From UBA6019 sp035535055 (GTDB lineage: Bacteria; Chloroflexota; Dormibacteria; Dormibacterales; Dormibacteraceae), in assembly GCA_035535055.1 (NCBI GenBank), contig DATLQT010000095.1, forward strand, positions 1 to 50,687: a DNA stretch of 50,687 nt, written 5' to 3'. Shown here in pieces: positions 27,971-36,571 of the stretch (position 1 is the first letter of the stretch; each line of letters opens with the position of its first letter). Both the position numbers and the translations under genes were made by a program. The notes beneath the pieces are model-generated. The model saw nothing but the letters and a program-made list of their open reading frames with translations, was not told the DNA's origin and ran no database searches.

Positions 27971-28828
27971 CTAGCTGTTTCCTCCTTCTGCCGCAGGACG
28001 CGACTGGTTGCCGTGAGCCACCCCGCGAGGGGCGCCGGAGCCGTGAGGGTGCCCGAGGTGCTCCGCTCCCTCCCGGGCCTGTTCGAAGTAAATGATCGTC
28101 AGAAGCATGAAGATCAGCGCCTGGATGGCGCCGATGAGGCCGACGTCGAAGAGCTTCCAAATTACGGTGGCCAAGATCGCTAAGCCCTGCGCCGGGTAGG
28201 TGCCGACGCCGGGGAAGCTGATCTGGGGCAGCAGCGAGGTCAGCACCCAGAGCATGATCAGGCCGCCGAAGATGTTGCCGAAGAGCCGCAGTGACAGCGT
28301 CAACGGCTTGGCGAGATCTTCGATGATGTTCAGCAGCACAAAGGGGATGCGGACGTAGAGTGGGGCGTCGAAGGGCCTCGTCATCCGGTAGAGATAGCCC
28401 CGCACCCCGAGCACTTTGAAGCTGTACCACTGCGTCAGCAGGAAGACCAGGATGCCCATCGCCAGGGTCTGGTTGAGGTCGCTGTTGGCCGGGTGGAAGG
28501 GACCCGGCAGGGGCAGGAAGTCGAGCCAGTTGGCGACCAGGATGTAGAGGAAGATCGTCATCCCGATCGGCACGATGATCGCCTCGTCGGGGTCGATGTG
28601 CGCCTGCTGGCCGCTGACGTATCCGTAGAGCGTCTCCAGGGCGAGCTGGAGCCAGCCGGGCACACCCTGCTCCGCCCTCCGCGCCACCAGGATGACAAGC
28701 GCCATCGTCACCAGGATGGCCAGGCCGCTGGACGCCGCGCTGTCCCAGCTGAACTGGCAGTACCACTGCCCGCAGAAGTCCACCGTGGGATGGGTGACCG
28801 GGGGTGGCTCGAGGGCCAAGATGGCCAT
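27971..28828 (-). CDS. atpB: F1Fo ATP synthase subunit a
   Basis: 285 residues with five or six membrane segments. The essential Arg is in LTLSLRLFGNIFGG, and the last helix has IQALIFMLLTIIYFEQA. It forms the proton half-channels against the c-ring. The ATG at 28828 shares a base with the preceding TGA (TGATG), indicating coupling; a longer frame upstream is antisense-like overlap. The C-terminal ~25 residues are a polar His/Gly-rich tail. It abuts atpE with no gap. Confidence 0.94.
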   Translation of the reverse strand: MAILALEPPPVTHPTVDFCGQWYCQFSWDSAASSGLAILVTMALVILVARRAEQGVPGWLQLALETLYGYVSGQQAHIDPDEAIIVPIGMTIFLYILVANWLDFLPLPGPFHPANSDLNQTLAMGILVFLLTQWYSFKVLGVRGYLYRMTRPFDAPLYVRIPFVLLNIIEDLAKPLTLSLRLFGNIFGGLIMLWVLTSLLPQISFPGVGTYPAQGLAILATVIWKLFDVGLIGAIQALIFMLLTIIYFEQAREGAEHLGHPHGSGAPRGVAHGNQSRPAAEGGNS

Positions 28829-29169
28829 CACGGCCGCGCCAGCGAGTAGGCCGCGGCCGACGCCAGCACCAGCTGCGCGCCGGCAATGCCGAGCAGTGAC
28901 CACCAGAAGACGTCGAGCCCGATCAGCAAACCTGCGGCCAGCCCCAGCGCGGTGAGGACCGCCAGGCGGGCGGTGCTGGTCGCTCGGAAGGAGATCGACG
29001 AGGCGAGCGCGGCCCGCGCGAAGTAGCCGTTGCCGGACCCGATCAGGAGGCCGACCCCGAGCGCCAGGCCGATCTTCGGGTAGCCGAGGGCGAGCCCGAT
29101 CGCGGCGGCCGACAGGGCCAACACCGCGCAGGCGATCACCGTCGCAAGGACCGGGTTACTGGATCTCAT
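28828..29169 (-). CDS. Small membrane protein at the atpI position (ATP synthase subunit I-like)
   Basis: 113 residues with four hydrophobic segments (about 6-28, 31-46, 67-85, 88-108). Its place between atpZ and atpB and its topology fit the ATP synthase I (AtpI) group, which aids c-ring assembly. Sequence motifs are too weak to name it firmly. The start overlaps atpZ as ATGA and the end overlaps atpB as TGATG. Confidence 0.7.
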   Translation of the reverse strand: MRSSNPVLATVIACAVLALSAAAIGLALGYPKIGLALGVGLLIGSGNGYFARAALASSISFRATSTARLAVLTALGLAAGLLIGLDVFWWSLLGIAGAQLVLASAAAYSLARP

Positions 29170-29363
29170 AGGTAGCGTTTGAACCTCGTGTAGGCGGCGA
29201 AGATCCCCCCGAGAACGCCAACAGCGAGGCCGAGGAGAAAGAATAACGGGCCGGTCCGAGCCAGGGCATCGATTCCGAGCCCGATGAGCATGGGCACGAT
29301 GACCGCCCCCGCGAGCATGGCGCCCAATCCGACCAGCTCACTGCCGGACGGGCCCGGTTTCAC
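29166..29363 (-). CDS. atpZ: AtpZ/AtpI-type small membrane protein
   Basis: 65 residues (74 if GTG 29390 is used) with two hydrophobic segments: LVGLGAMLAGAVIVPMLIGL, then GPLFFLLGLAVGVLGGIFAAY followed by TRFKRYL. This matches the AtpZ/AtpI family (PF09527-like) encoded before atpB in many bacteria, and implicated in Mg2+/Ca2+ handling or c-ring assembly. GTG 29363 is chosen because it makes a GTGA overlap with the preceding gene, the pattern used throughout this operon. Confidence 0.8.
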   Translation of the reverse strand: MKPGPSGSELVGLGAMLAGAVIVPMLIGLGIDALARTGPLFFLLGLAVGVLGGIFAAYTRFKRYL

Positions 29364-30493
29364 TCGACCGTCGGGGCCGGCAGGAGCCACCGGAAGCCGG
29401 GCACGGGAAGCACGCGGCGGATGCTGGACAGCCGCTCGCCGGCGACCGTCGAGAGGCAGATGACCAGCAGGAGCACCACCGCGGTGAGGATCCGCTTGTG
29501 GCCGAGCAGCATCAGCCCGATCGACCCGAGGAGGGCGGTGGCGCCGTAGAACACGAGACAGGTCTGGGGCTGGGTCAGCCCGAAGTCGAGCAGCTGGTGG
29601 TGGATGTGGCGGGAGTCCGCGTGGGCGATCGACACCCCGGCCCGCCGGCGGCGGATGATCGCCCAGGCGGTGTCGCCAATCGGTACCGCGAGCGCCAGCA
29701 GGGGAACCAGGAGGGCGAAGCCGACGGCGACCTTGGCGACGCCGAGCACCGACAGCAGCCCCAGCGCCAGCCCCAGGAAGTGGCTGCCCGAGTCGCCCAT
29801 GAAGATCCGGGCGGGGTGGAAGTTGAAGACCAGGAACCCGAGGCAGCAGCCGGCCAGGGCGGAGGACAGGATCAGCGTCTGCTGGTCGTTGCGGCTGATG
29901 GCCGCCACCGCCAGGATCGCCGCCACCACCGCCACCACGCCGGCGGCCAGGCCGTCGACGCCGTCCAGCAGGTTGATGGTGTTCTGCATGCCGAGCAGCC
30001 AGAGCAGGGTCAGCGGGTAGGCCAGCAGCCCGAGCTGGATGACGTGGCCGCCGACGGAGGTGAGGAAGGTGATCTTCAGCCCGAAACCGGCGATTGCCAC
30101 CACCGCCAGAACGAGCTCGACGCCCAGCTTGACCAGCGCCGGCATCTGGAAGCGATCGTCATAGGTGAAGAAGAGCGCCGCGAATCCGCAGAGAGTCAGC
30201 ACGCCGAGCACCGCCCAGCTGCTGACGCCGAGGTACCAGGCGACCGAGGCGGCAAAGGCCAGATAGAGCGCCCAGCCGCCGAGCATCGGCGTCGGCCGGA
30301 GGTGGATGTGTCGCCCTCCTGGCAAGGCCATGGCGCCGGACCGGCGCGCCAGGAGCATCGCCAGAGGGGTCAGCGCGATTGCCGCCGCCCCGGCCAGCAC
30401 GAAGGGCCCGAAGGCTGGGATCAGGCTGCCGGCCAGGTGGGAGACGAAGGCCTTGCTGAAGAAGGCCTCGAGGAAGACGGGACCGGCGGCCAC
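29360..30493 (-). CDS. Undecaprenyl-phosphate GlcNAc-1-phosphate transferase (WecA/TagO type)
   Basis: 377 residues with about 11 membrane segments. Signature motifs: FFTYDDRFQM, NLLDGVDGLAAGVVAVVA, IFMGDSGSHFLGLALG and the cytoplasmic HADSRHIHHQLLDFG. The HIHH loop places it with WecA/TagO/TarO rather than MraY. It makes the first lipid-linked intermediate of wall teichoic acid, arabinogalactan-like or other surface glycans. GTG start, 3 bp after glyA. A wecA-like gene just before the ATP synthase operon is also seen in mycobacteria. Confidence 0.93.
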   Translation of the reverse strand: MAAGPVFLEAFFSKAFVSHLAGSLIPAFGPFVLAGAAAIALTPLAMLLARRSGAMALPGGRHIHLRPTPMLGGWALYLAFAASVAWYLGVSSWAVLGVLTLCGFAALFFTYDDRFQMPALVKLGVELVLAVVAIAGFGLKITFLTSVGGHVIQLGLLAYPLTLLWLLGMQNTINLLDGVDGLAAGVVAVVAAILAVAAISRNDQQTLILSSALAGCCLGFLVFNFHPARIFMGDSGSHFLGLALGLLSVLGVAKVAVGFALLVPLLALAVPIGDTAWAIIRRRRAGVSIAHADSRHIHHQLLDFGLTQPQTCLVFYGATALLGSIGLMLLGHKRILTAVVLLLVICLSTVAGERLSSIRRVLPVPGFRWLLPAPTVE

Positions 30494-30496
30494 CGC

Positions 30497-31762
30497 CTAA
30501 CCGAGCTGGTAGGGCAGTGGGAAGCGCCGAGCGAGATCCAGCGTGCGCTCCCGGATGCGCTCCCGGTTGGCTCCGTCCTCGAGTCCGAGGATCAGATCCG
30601 CGACGCAGTCGCCGATCTCCTTCATCTCCTCGGCCCCCATGCCGCGCGTCGTGACGCTCGGGGTGCCCAACCGTACGCCGCTCGGGTTGAACTTGCTGGC
30701 CTCGTCGAAGGGGATCGCGTTGCGGTTGACGGTGATGCCGACGGTGTCGGCGATGTCCTGGACCTGACGGCCCTTGAGCGAGAGCGGCCGGAGGTCGATC
30801 AGCATCAGATGGTTGTCGGTGCCTCCGCTGACCAGGCGCAGGCCGCGCTCTTGGAGCCGGTCGGCGAGCACCGCGGCGTTGGCAACCACCTGGGCTGCGT
30901 ACTCCTTGAAGGAGGGCTTCAGCGCCTCGCCGAAGCAGACCGCCTTGGCCGCGATCGCGTGCATCAGCGGGCCTCCCTGGCTGCCGGGGAAGACCGCGCT
31001 GTCGATCGCCTTGGCGTGCTCCTCGTCGCAGAGGATCATCCCTCCCCAGGCGCCGCGCAGCGTCTTCTGGGTGGTGGTGGTGACGATCGCGCTGTGCGGG
31101 ACCGGACTCGGGTAGGCCCCGCCCGCCGCCAGGCCAGCGAAGTGGGCCATGTCGGTCACCATGGTGGCGCCGACCGAATCGGCGATCTCGCGCATGCGCT
31201 TGAAGTCGATGACCCTGGGATAGGCGCTGTAACCGACCATCAGCATCTTCGGCCGCACCTCCTCGGCCTGCTTTTGGACGGCGTCGTAGTCAATCCGCTC
31301 CGTCTCCCGGTCGACGCCATAGGAGTGGATCTCGTAGAGCTTGCCACTGAAGTTGGCCGGGCTGCCGTGGGTGAGGTGCCCGCCCTGGTCGAGGTCCATG
31401 CCCATCACCCGGTCGCCAGGCTGGCAGACGGCGAAGTAGACGGCCATGTTGGCCTGGCTGCCGGCGTGCGGCTGGACGTTGACATGCTCGGCGCCGAAGA
31501 GCTGCCGGGCACGGTCGATGGCGAGCGTCTCGATCTCGTCCATCACCTCGCAGCCGCCGTAGTAGCGCTTCCCGGGATAGCCCTCGGCGTACTTGTTGGT
31601 GAGGAGGGTGCCGAGCGCCTCCAGGATCGGCGCGCTGGCCAGATTCTCGGACGGGATCAGCTCCAGAGTGTCGCTCTGGCGACGGTATTCCTTACGGATC
31701 AGCCCGGCGACCGTGGGATCGGCCTTTTCGAGGACGCGGAGGTTGAGGGTGGCTTCGATCAC
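30497..31762 (-). CDS. glyA: Serine hydroxymethyltransferase
   Basis: 421 residues, full length. It interconverts serine and glycine with tetrahydrofolate. LIPSENLASAPILEALGT, NKYAEGYPGKRYYGG and VQPHAGSQAN are intact. The PLP-binding Lys233 sits in VTTTTQKTLRGAWGG, where the family usually has THKTLRGPRGG: His, Pro and Arg are changed to Gln, Ala and Trp. All other conserved regions are present, so it is probably active. GTG start, 16 bp after the threonylcarbamoyl-AMP synthase gene. Confidence 0.95.
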   Translation of the reverse strand: MIEATLNLRVLEKADPTVAGLIRKEYRRQSDTLELIPSENLASAPILEALGTLLTNKYAEGYPGKRYYGGCEVMDEIETLAIDRARQLFGAEHVNVQPHAGSQANMAVYFAVCQPGDRVMGMDLDQGGHLTHGSPANFSGKLYEIHSYGVDRETERIDYDAVQKQAEEVRPKMLMVGYSAYPRVIDFKRMREIADSVGATMVTDMAHFAGLAAGGAYPSPVPHSAIVTTTTQKTLRGAWGGMILCDEEHAKAIDSAVFPGSQGGPLMHAIAAKAVCFGEALKPSFKEYAAQVVANAAVLADRLQERGLRLVSGGTDNHLMLIDLRPLSLKGRQVQDIADTVGITVNRNAIPFDEASKFNPSGVRLGTPSVTTRGMGAEEMKEIGDCVADLILGLEDGANRERIRERTLDLARRFPLPYQLG

Positions 31763-31778
31763 GGCTAAAAGGGTAGTC

Positions 31779-32369
31779 CTAGGCCGGCCCGAACTCCCCC
31801 ACCCGCGACCGGCGGGCGTCCGACCGTAGGTGCTCGTCGTCTCCCAGCAGGTGGGAACTGATCGCGCCCTCCCGGATCACCGTCATCTCGCTGCCGGGCA
31901 ATAGCGCGATGACCGTCGAAGGCTCACCGCCGGGCGCACGGCCGCCATCGACGACGCCCGCCAGGCCGGGTAGTGAGGCGAAGGCGGCATCGAGGGCTGG
32001 CGGCTCGCCATGCAGGTTGGCCGAGGTCGTCAACAGCGGCCCGGCCAGGCGGAGCAGCTCCAGCGCCAGCGGGTGGTCAGGCACCCGCACCCCGAGGGTC
32101 CCACCGGCCTCAGCGGGCAGCACCAGCGTCAGCGGCCCCGGCCACCAGCGGTCCATGTACCAGCGCGCTCGCCGGTCTACCTCCACGAGCCCGGACAGCT
32201 GGTCGGGCGAGGCGGCCATCAGGATCAGCGGCATCCCCTGCGGCCGCCTCTTGATGTCGTAGACCCGCGACTCGAAGCCAGGTCGCACGGCCAACCCGTA
32301 GACGGTATCGGTCGGGAAGCCGATGACTTCGCCCCGACCCAGTGCGGCGGCGGCCTCGGCTAGGTCCAA
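31779..32369 (-). CDS. tsaC: Threonylcarbamoyl-AMP synthase (TsaC/YwlC/Sua5)
   Basis: 196 residues, short TsaC-type without the extra Sua5 domain. GEVIGFPTDTVYGLAVRP, IKRRPQGMPLILM and LLTTSANLHGEPPALD are the family motifs. It makes threonylcarbamoyl-AMP for the t6A modification of ANN-reading tRNAs. The only good start is TTG 32369, which overlaps prmC by 10 bp. The prfA-prmC-tsaC order is widely conserved. Confidence 0.94.
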   Translation of the reverse strand: MDLAEAAAALGRGEVIGFPTDTVYGLAVRPGFESRVYDIKRRPQGMPLILMAASPDQLSGLVEVDRRARWYMDRWWPGPLTLVLPAEAGGTLGVRVPDHPLALELLRLAGPLLTTSANLHGEPPALDAAFASLPGLAGVVDGGRAPGGEPSTVIALLPGSEMTVIREGAISSHLLGDDEHLRSDARRSRVGEFGPA

Positions 32370-33181
32370 GCTTCCAGCACCCTCTCGTGCCCACCAAGAT
32401 CCCGGTGCAGCTTCCAGCCGGCGAAGGCGGCCGGCACCGCCAGCGCTTCCAGGACCGAGGGATCCAGCTCCAGCAGAGCGATCCCACCGGGAGCCAGCAG
32501 CGCTGGCGCCGCGGCCAGCAGCCGGTTGATCAACTTCACCCCGCCGAAGAGGGCAAGCGCCGGCTGTGCGGTGACCTCGGCCGGGAGCGCGGCGTCCGGC
32601 GAGAGATAGGGAAGGTTGGCGACTATCGCGTCATAAGGGCCTTCGAGAGGCTTGGTGAGGTCGCCCTCCCTGAGGCGCACCCTGTCCCCCACCCCCAACC
32701 GCGCGGCGTTGATGCCCGCCACCGCCAGGGCGGCGGCGCTGACGTCAGACGCGTCCACGACCGCGCCCGGCAGGTAGTGCGCCACCGAGACCGCGATGCA
32801 GCCCGAGCCCGTCCCCACGTCCGCGAACCTCAGCGAAGCCGAATCGCCACGCGCGCGACCCCATTCCACCGCCCGCTGGACCAACACCTCGGTGTCCGGC
32901 TGGGGCACCAGGACGTCCGGCGTCACTTCGAAGTCGAGGGCCATGAACTCACGATGACCGGTCAGGTAGGCGACCGGCTCGCCGCGGCCACGCCGGGCGG
33001 TCAGCTCCCGGTAGGGCACCAGCTCCGCCTCGCCCAGCTCCCGCTCGAACTGCAAGTAGAGGTCCAGGCGCCGCAGCCGGAGCGCGAACGCGAGCAGCAC
33101 CTCAGCGTCGAGGCGGGGCGAGGAGGAGCCGTGCAGCTCGAGGTAGCCGGTCGCTCGCCGGAGCACCTCGATCAGCGTCAA
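32360..33181 (-). CDS. prmC: Peptide chain release factor N5-glutamine methyltransferase
   Basis: 273 residues. An N-terminal helical domain is followed by a class I methyltransferase: SAM motif I FADVGTGSGCIAVSVA, and GEPVAYLTGHREFMALDF before it. The substrate motif, usually NPPY, is NLPY (189-192). It methylates the Gln of the release-factor GGQ motif. The TTG start overlaps the prfA stop as TTGA, directly coupling enzyme and substrate genes. Confidence 0.94.
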   Translation of the reverse strand: MTLIEVLRRATGYLELHGSSSPRLDAEVLLAFALRLRRLDLYLQFERELGEAELVPYRELTARRGRGEPVAYLTGHREFMALDFEVTPDVLVPQPDTEVLVQRAVEWGRARGDSASLRFADVGTGSGCIAVSVAHYLPGAVVDASDVSAAALAVAGINAARLGVGDRVRLREGDLTKPLEGPYDAIVANLPYLSPDAALPAEVTAQPALALFGGVKLINRLLAAAPALLAPGGIALLELDPSVLEALAVPAAFAGWKLHRDLGGHERVLEAWT

Positions 33182-34266
33182 ACCGGAGCCGGGCGAGCGT
33201 CCTCGTCGCCGGCCAGCTGGGCCGCCCGGTCGGCGGCGATGAGGGCATCGGCGACCTCGTCCAGCTCGCCCTGCATGACGCGGTCGAGCCTGTACAGCGT
33301 CAGGTCGATCCGATGGTCGGTGAGCCGGTTCTCCTTGAAGTTGTAGGTCCGGATCTTCTCCGAGCGGTTGCCGCTGCGGACCATGGTCCGCCGCTGGGCG
33401 TCCTCTGCCGCGTGCTGCTCGGCCAGCTTGCGCTCGTAGAGCCGCGCGCGCAGCACCTTCATCGCCTTGTCCCGGTTTTTGATCTGGGACTTCTCGTCCT
33501 GGATCGACACCACCATCCCGGTCGGCAGGTGGGTGATGCGGATCGCCGAGTAGGTTGTGTTCACGCTCTGCCCGCCGGGCCCGGTGGAGGTGGACGTCTC
33601 CACCTTGATGTCCTTCTCCGGCAGTTCCACCTCGACCGCGTCCGCCTCGGGCATCACGGTCACCGTCGCCGCCGAGGTGTGGATCCGGCCCTGCGACTCG
33701 GTCTTCGGGACCCGCTGGACGCGGTGCACGCCTCCCTCGTACTTCATCTGCGAATAGGCGCCCTGGCCCCTGATCTCGAACTCGATCTTGCTGAAGCCGC
33801 CGATCCCGGACTCCTGGGCGTCGATGACCTCGACCTTCCAGCCCTTGGTGACCGCCCAGCGGGTGTACATCTCGAAGAGGTCGCGGGCGAAGAGCTCGGC
33901 CTCGTCCCCACCCTCCGCGCCCTGGATCTCGACGATCACGTCGCGGTCGTCGTTGGGATCCTTGGGCAGCAGCAGCACCTTCAGGCGCTCGTTGAGCTCC
34001 TCCATGCTGGCGGCGGCGGCGGTCTCCTCGCCTCGGAGGTACTCCTGCATCTCCGGGTCCTTCTCGGCGTGGAGCATCTCGCGCGCCTCGCGGAGCGCCC
34101 TCTCGGCCTCCCGGTACCGCCGGTAGGCCTCGACGATGTCGCGCATGCCGGCCAGCTCGCGGGCGACCCTGGTCACCTGCTCGTGCTCGGCGGCGACCTC
34201 CGGCCGGGCCAGCTCGGCCTCGAGCTCGGCGTAGTGGCGGGAGATCGCCTCCAGCCGGTCGATCAA
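33178..34266 (-). CDS. prfA: Peptide chain release factor 1
   Basis: 362 residues, full length. The stop-codon recognition tripeptide is PKT (187-189, in RVPKTESQGRIHTS), and the peptidyl-hydrolysis GGQ is at 231-233 (STGPGGQSVNTT). It terminates translation at UAA and UAG, both used as stops in this window. The start is TTG 34266 overlapping the DUF1385 stop as TTGA. Confidence 0.96.
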   Translation of the reverse strand: MIDRLEAISRHYAELEAELARPEVAAEHEQVTRVARELAGMRDIVEAYRRYREAERALREAREMLHAEKDPEMQEYLRGEETAAAASMEELNERLKVLLLPKDPNDDRDVIVEIQGAEGGDEAELFARDLFEMYTRWAVTKGWKVEVIDAQESGIGGFSKIEFEIRGQGAYSQMKYEGGVHRVQRVPKTESQGRIHTSAATVTVMPEADAVEVELPEKDIKVETSTSTGPGGQSVNTTYSAIRITHLPTGMVVSIQDEKSQIKNRDKAMKVLRARLYERKLAEQHAAEDAQRRTMVRSGNRSEKIRTYNFKENRLTDHRIDLTLYRLDRVMQGELDEVADALIAADRAAQLAGDEDARPAPV

Positions 34267-35198
34267 GCCGCCGCGGCCTCCTCGCCCTCGCGGGCGGCGT
34301 TGAAGGCGGCCATGGCGACCTCCAGCATGTCGTCACTGGGCTCGCGGGTGGTGAACTTCTGGGTCGCCAGCACCGGCCAGAGCAGGACTTGCACAAAGCG
34401 GTTGTAGCGGTGGCGCGCCATCCAGCGGATCGCCTCCACGGAGACGCCGGCGACGACCGGGATGCCGACCAGCCGGCTCAGGATCAGCACCGGCCAGTTG
34501 GGGTGGAAGAGGGCGACCAGCGAGAAGAGGACCACGCTCACGACCAGCACCACCAGCAGGAAGCCGGTGCCGCAGCGTGGGTGGAGGAGCGGCGCTCGCC
34601 GCACATTGGGCACGTCGAGCGGCCATTCGGACTCGAAGGCGTTGATCGTCTTGTGCTCGGCTCCGTGGTACTGGAAGACCCGGCGCACGTCCTTCAGCAT
34701 CCCGATCAGCGCGAGGTAGCCGAGGATCAGCCCGACCCGGATCACGCCCTCCACCAGCGCGAAGAGCAGCGAGCCGCTCTTGTGCACCAGCGAGCCGGTG
34801 GCGAAGAGCGGCAGCACGATGAAGATCAGGAGGCCGAAAACGGCCGAGGTGGCGACCGAGATGGTGATCTCCCGCTTACCTATCTTCACGTCGTTGGCGC
34901 CCGCGTTGACGTTCACTGACCAGATCAGCGACTTCATGCCCAGGTGGATGGTCTCGCCCATCAACGCCAGTCCGCGGACGAAGGGCAGCTTCCAGAAGGG
35001 GTTGACGTACATGCTCGCCTTGAGCTCGCCGCGGTCGACGAGGATCTCCCTCGTCTTGGGGTCGCGGACAGCCACCGCATAGTGGTGCGGGCCGCGCATC
35101 ATGACGCCCTCAATGACGGCCTGGCCACCGTAGAAGAACTTCTCGCGGGCGCCCTGAAGTGGCTGCTGCGCCGTCTCCGAGTCGTCGGCGAGGGGCAC
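34263..35198 (-). CDS. DUF1385 (YqhQ-type) membrane protein
   Basis: 311 residues. GGQAVIEGVMMRGPHHYAVAVRDP at the N-terminus, YHGAEHKTINAFE in the middle and LHPRCGTGFLLVVLVVSVVLF identify DUF1385. About four membrane segments lie between 125 and 250. The function is unknown, though the family is often encoded next to prfA and rpmE in Firmicutes and Chloroflexi. GTG start, 4 bp after rpmE; it overlaps prfA by 4 bp. Confidence 0.93.
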   Translation of the reverse strand: MPLADDSETAQQPLQGAREKFFYGGQAVIEGVMMRGPHHYAVAVRDPKTREILVDRGELKASMYVNPFWKLPFVRGLALMGETIHLGMKSLIWSVNVNAGANDVKIGKREITISVATSAVFGLLIFIVLPLFATGSLVHKSGSLLFALVEGVIRVGLILGYLALIGMLKDVRRVFQYHGAEHKTINAFESEWPLDVPNVRRAPLLHPRCGTGFLLVVLVVSVVLFSLVALFHPNWPVLILSRLVGIPVVAGVSVEAIRWMARHRYNRFVQVLLWPVLATQKFTTREPSDDMLEVAMAAFNAAREGEEAAAA

Positions 35199-35202
35199 GG
35201 CG

Positions 35203-35427
35203 CTAGCGAGCGCCGCTGGTCGCCGCTACCTTAGCTGCCCTCTTGTTGAAGCGCTCGACCTGGCCGCCGGTGTCCACGATCCGCTGCTGGCCGGTGAAGA
35301 AGGGGTGGCAGGCAGAGCAGATCTCGGTCTTCAGCTCGCGGCGGACCGAGCCGGTGGTGAAGGTGTTGCCACAGACGCAGGTGACGACCGCGTCCTCGTA
35401 GAAGGTCGGATGGATCTGAGTTCTCAT
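35203..35427 (-). CDS. rpmE: 50S ribosomal protein L31
   Basis: 74 residues. MRTQIHPTFYEDAVVTCVCGNTF and EICSACHPFFTGQQRIVDTGGQVERF are diagnostic. Cys17, Cys19, Cys37 and Cys40 can form the zinc site, so this is the zinc-containing (C+) type. ATG start preceded by AAGGAAAAAG. It is the first gene of the long minus-strand run down to position 18416. Confidence 0.97.
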   Translation of the reverse strand: MRTQIHPTFYEDAVVTCVCGNTFTTGSVRRELKTEICSACHPFFTGQQRIVDTGGQVERFNKRAAKVAATSGAR

Positions 35428-35465
35428 TTGTCTTTTTCCTTGGGTACCGAACGCTGGATTCTAGC

Positions 35466-36404
35466 TTAGTGCCCGAATCGGGCGATTCCGCTGCCGAGCT
35501 GCTGCTGGGAGGTGACCAGGGCGAACCCGAGGTAGACAACCAGGGCCAGCCAGGCGGCGCCGATCGCCCACCGTCCCTGGGTGGACACGTTCTTGAAGTA
35601 GGGGGCGTCCGCGTTCCGGAAGCGGGCGATGATCGTGGGGAGGCTGAATAGCACGATGATGAAGAGAATCGGGCTCAGGCCGAAGAAGAACACCGAAGCC
35701 GCCATCACGGCGAGGCCGAAGACCTGGAACCACTTGGACAGCGGCGCCGTGATCCAGCCGCCGTCGAGCATCCCCACCGGGATCAGGTTGAAGAGGTTGA
35801 GGAAGAAGCCGAGCGTGGCGGCGAGCGCGAAGACGCTCCAGCCGGTGTACCCGTAGAGGACCCAGGCGACCGAAGCTCCGATGGTCCCCGCGATCGGTCC
35901 GGCGATCCCGATCTGAGCCTGACGGAGCGCGTTCTGGGGGTTCGCGCGCTGGAAGATGGCGGCTCCCAGGAAGGGGATGAACACAGGCGCGGTGGCCTTC
36001 AGTCCCTGCCGCCGGATCTCCACCACGTGACCCATCTCGTGGATGAGGATCATCCCCACCAGGGCCGCCGCGAACGCCGGTCCGGCATAGAGCGCGTAGA
36101 GCCCGAAGCTGACGAACAGCGTGCTCAGCGTGAGCAGGGCGGGGACGCCCTTGATCAGGAGGAAGGCGTACTTGGCGTAGCCGAGGATGAAGACGCCCAC
36201 CGCCATCAGCCAGCCGACGACGCCCCGCCGCTGCTGGCGGGGTGGCCCATAGGGCGCCGGCGGCCCAGGGGGCGCGGGCGCCATCGACGGCGCGGCCGCT
36301 GCAGCCGAGGTCGGGGGCGGGTAGTAGGTGTAAGCGGGCGGCGGGGGCGAGAGCTCGGGACTCCGCTCCTCAGGCCCGGGATACTGGCCCGAAAGCTGGC
36401 TCAT
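35466..36404 (-). CDS. M50-family site-2-protease-like membrane metalloprotease
   Basis: 312 residues. The first ~70 residues are a Pro/Tyr/Ala-rich cytoplasmic linker. Several membrane segments follow, with the zinc motif LIHEMGHVVEIRRQG (HEMGH) and the second metal motif NLIPVGMLDGGW. It lacks a PDZ domain, so it is of the compact type found in Actinobacteria and Chloroflexi. Such enzymes cleave membrane-spanning substrates; the substrate is unknown. On the minus strand TATAAG lies about 12 bp before the ATG, a possible -10 for a short leader. Confidence 0.9.
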   Translation of the reverse strand: MSQLSGQYPGPEERSPELSPPPPAYTYYPPPTSAAAAAPSMAPAPPGPPAPYGPPRQQRRGVVGWLMAVGVFILGYAKYAFLLIKGVPALLTLSTLFVSFGLYALYAGPAFAAALVGMILIHEMGHVVEIRRQGLKATAPVFIPFLGAAIFQRANPQNALRQAQIGIAGPIAGTIGASVAWVLYGYTGWSVFALAATLGFFLNLFNLIPVGMLDGGWITAPLSKWFQVFGLAVMAASVFFFGLSPILFIIVLFSLPTIIARFRNADAPYFKNVSTQGRWAIGAAWLALVVYLGFALVTSQQQLGSGIARFGH

Positions 36405-36430
36405 TTTGCTGTCCTCTTATACCCGGTGAT

Positions 36431-36474
36431 CTCAGCCGGTAATCCAGAGGCCTTCGGCCAGGTCGCCGGCTGAG
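36431..36474. other. Inverted repeat between divergent genes
   Basis: CTCAGCCGG and CCGGCTGAG form a perfect 9-bp stem separated by 26 bases, which themselves contain GGCC-TTC-GGCC. It lies between two divergent starts (36404 and 36572), so it is unlikely to be a terminator. An operator or a structured leader is more likely. Confidence 0.4.
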
Positions 36475-36571
36475 GCTGTGAATGAGACAACCATTGTCAC
36501 GGTGGGCTGAAGGCTGGATTAGGACCTCCCGGCAGGCCGACGACCGCGAGCACGGCCGTACCCTGTCCGGC

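Noticed and set aside
29498..31768. A 756-codon open frame on the plus strand opposite glyA and the WecA/TagO-like gene
   Set aside because: It is antisense to two clear genes, has shadow-type composition (His/Gln/Gly/Arg-rich), no motifs and no ribosome binding site; long false frames are common at this GC content.
32620..32640. PrmC NLPY motif as a sign of lost activity
   Set aside because: I recall NLPY variants in other bacterial PrmC proteins, and the rest of the enzyme and its coupling to prfA are normal; not reported as a separate anomaly.
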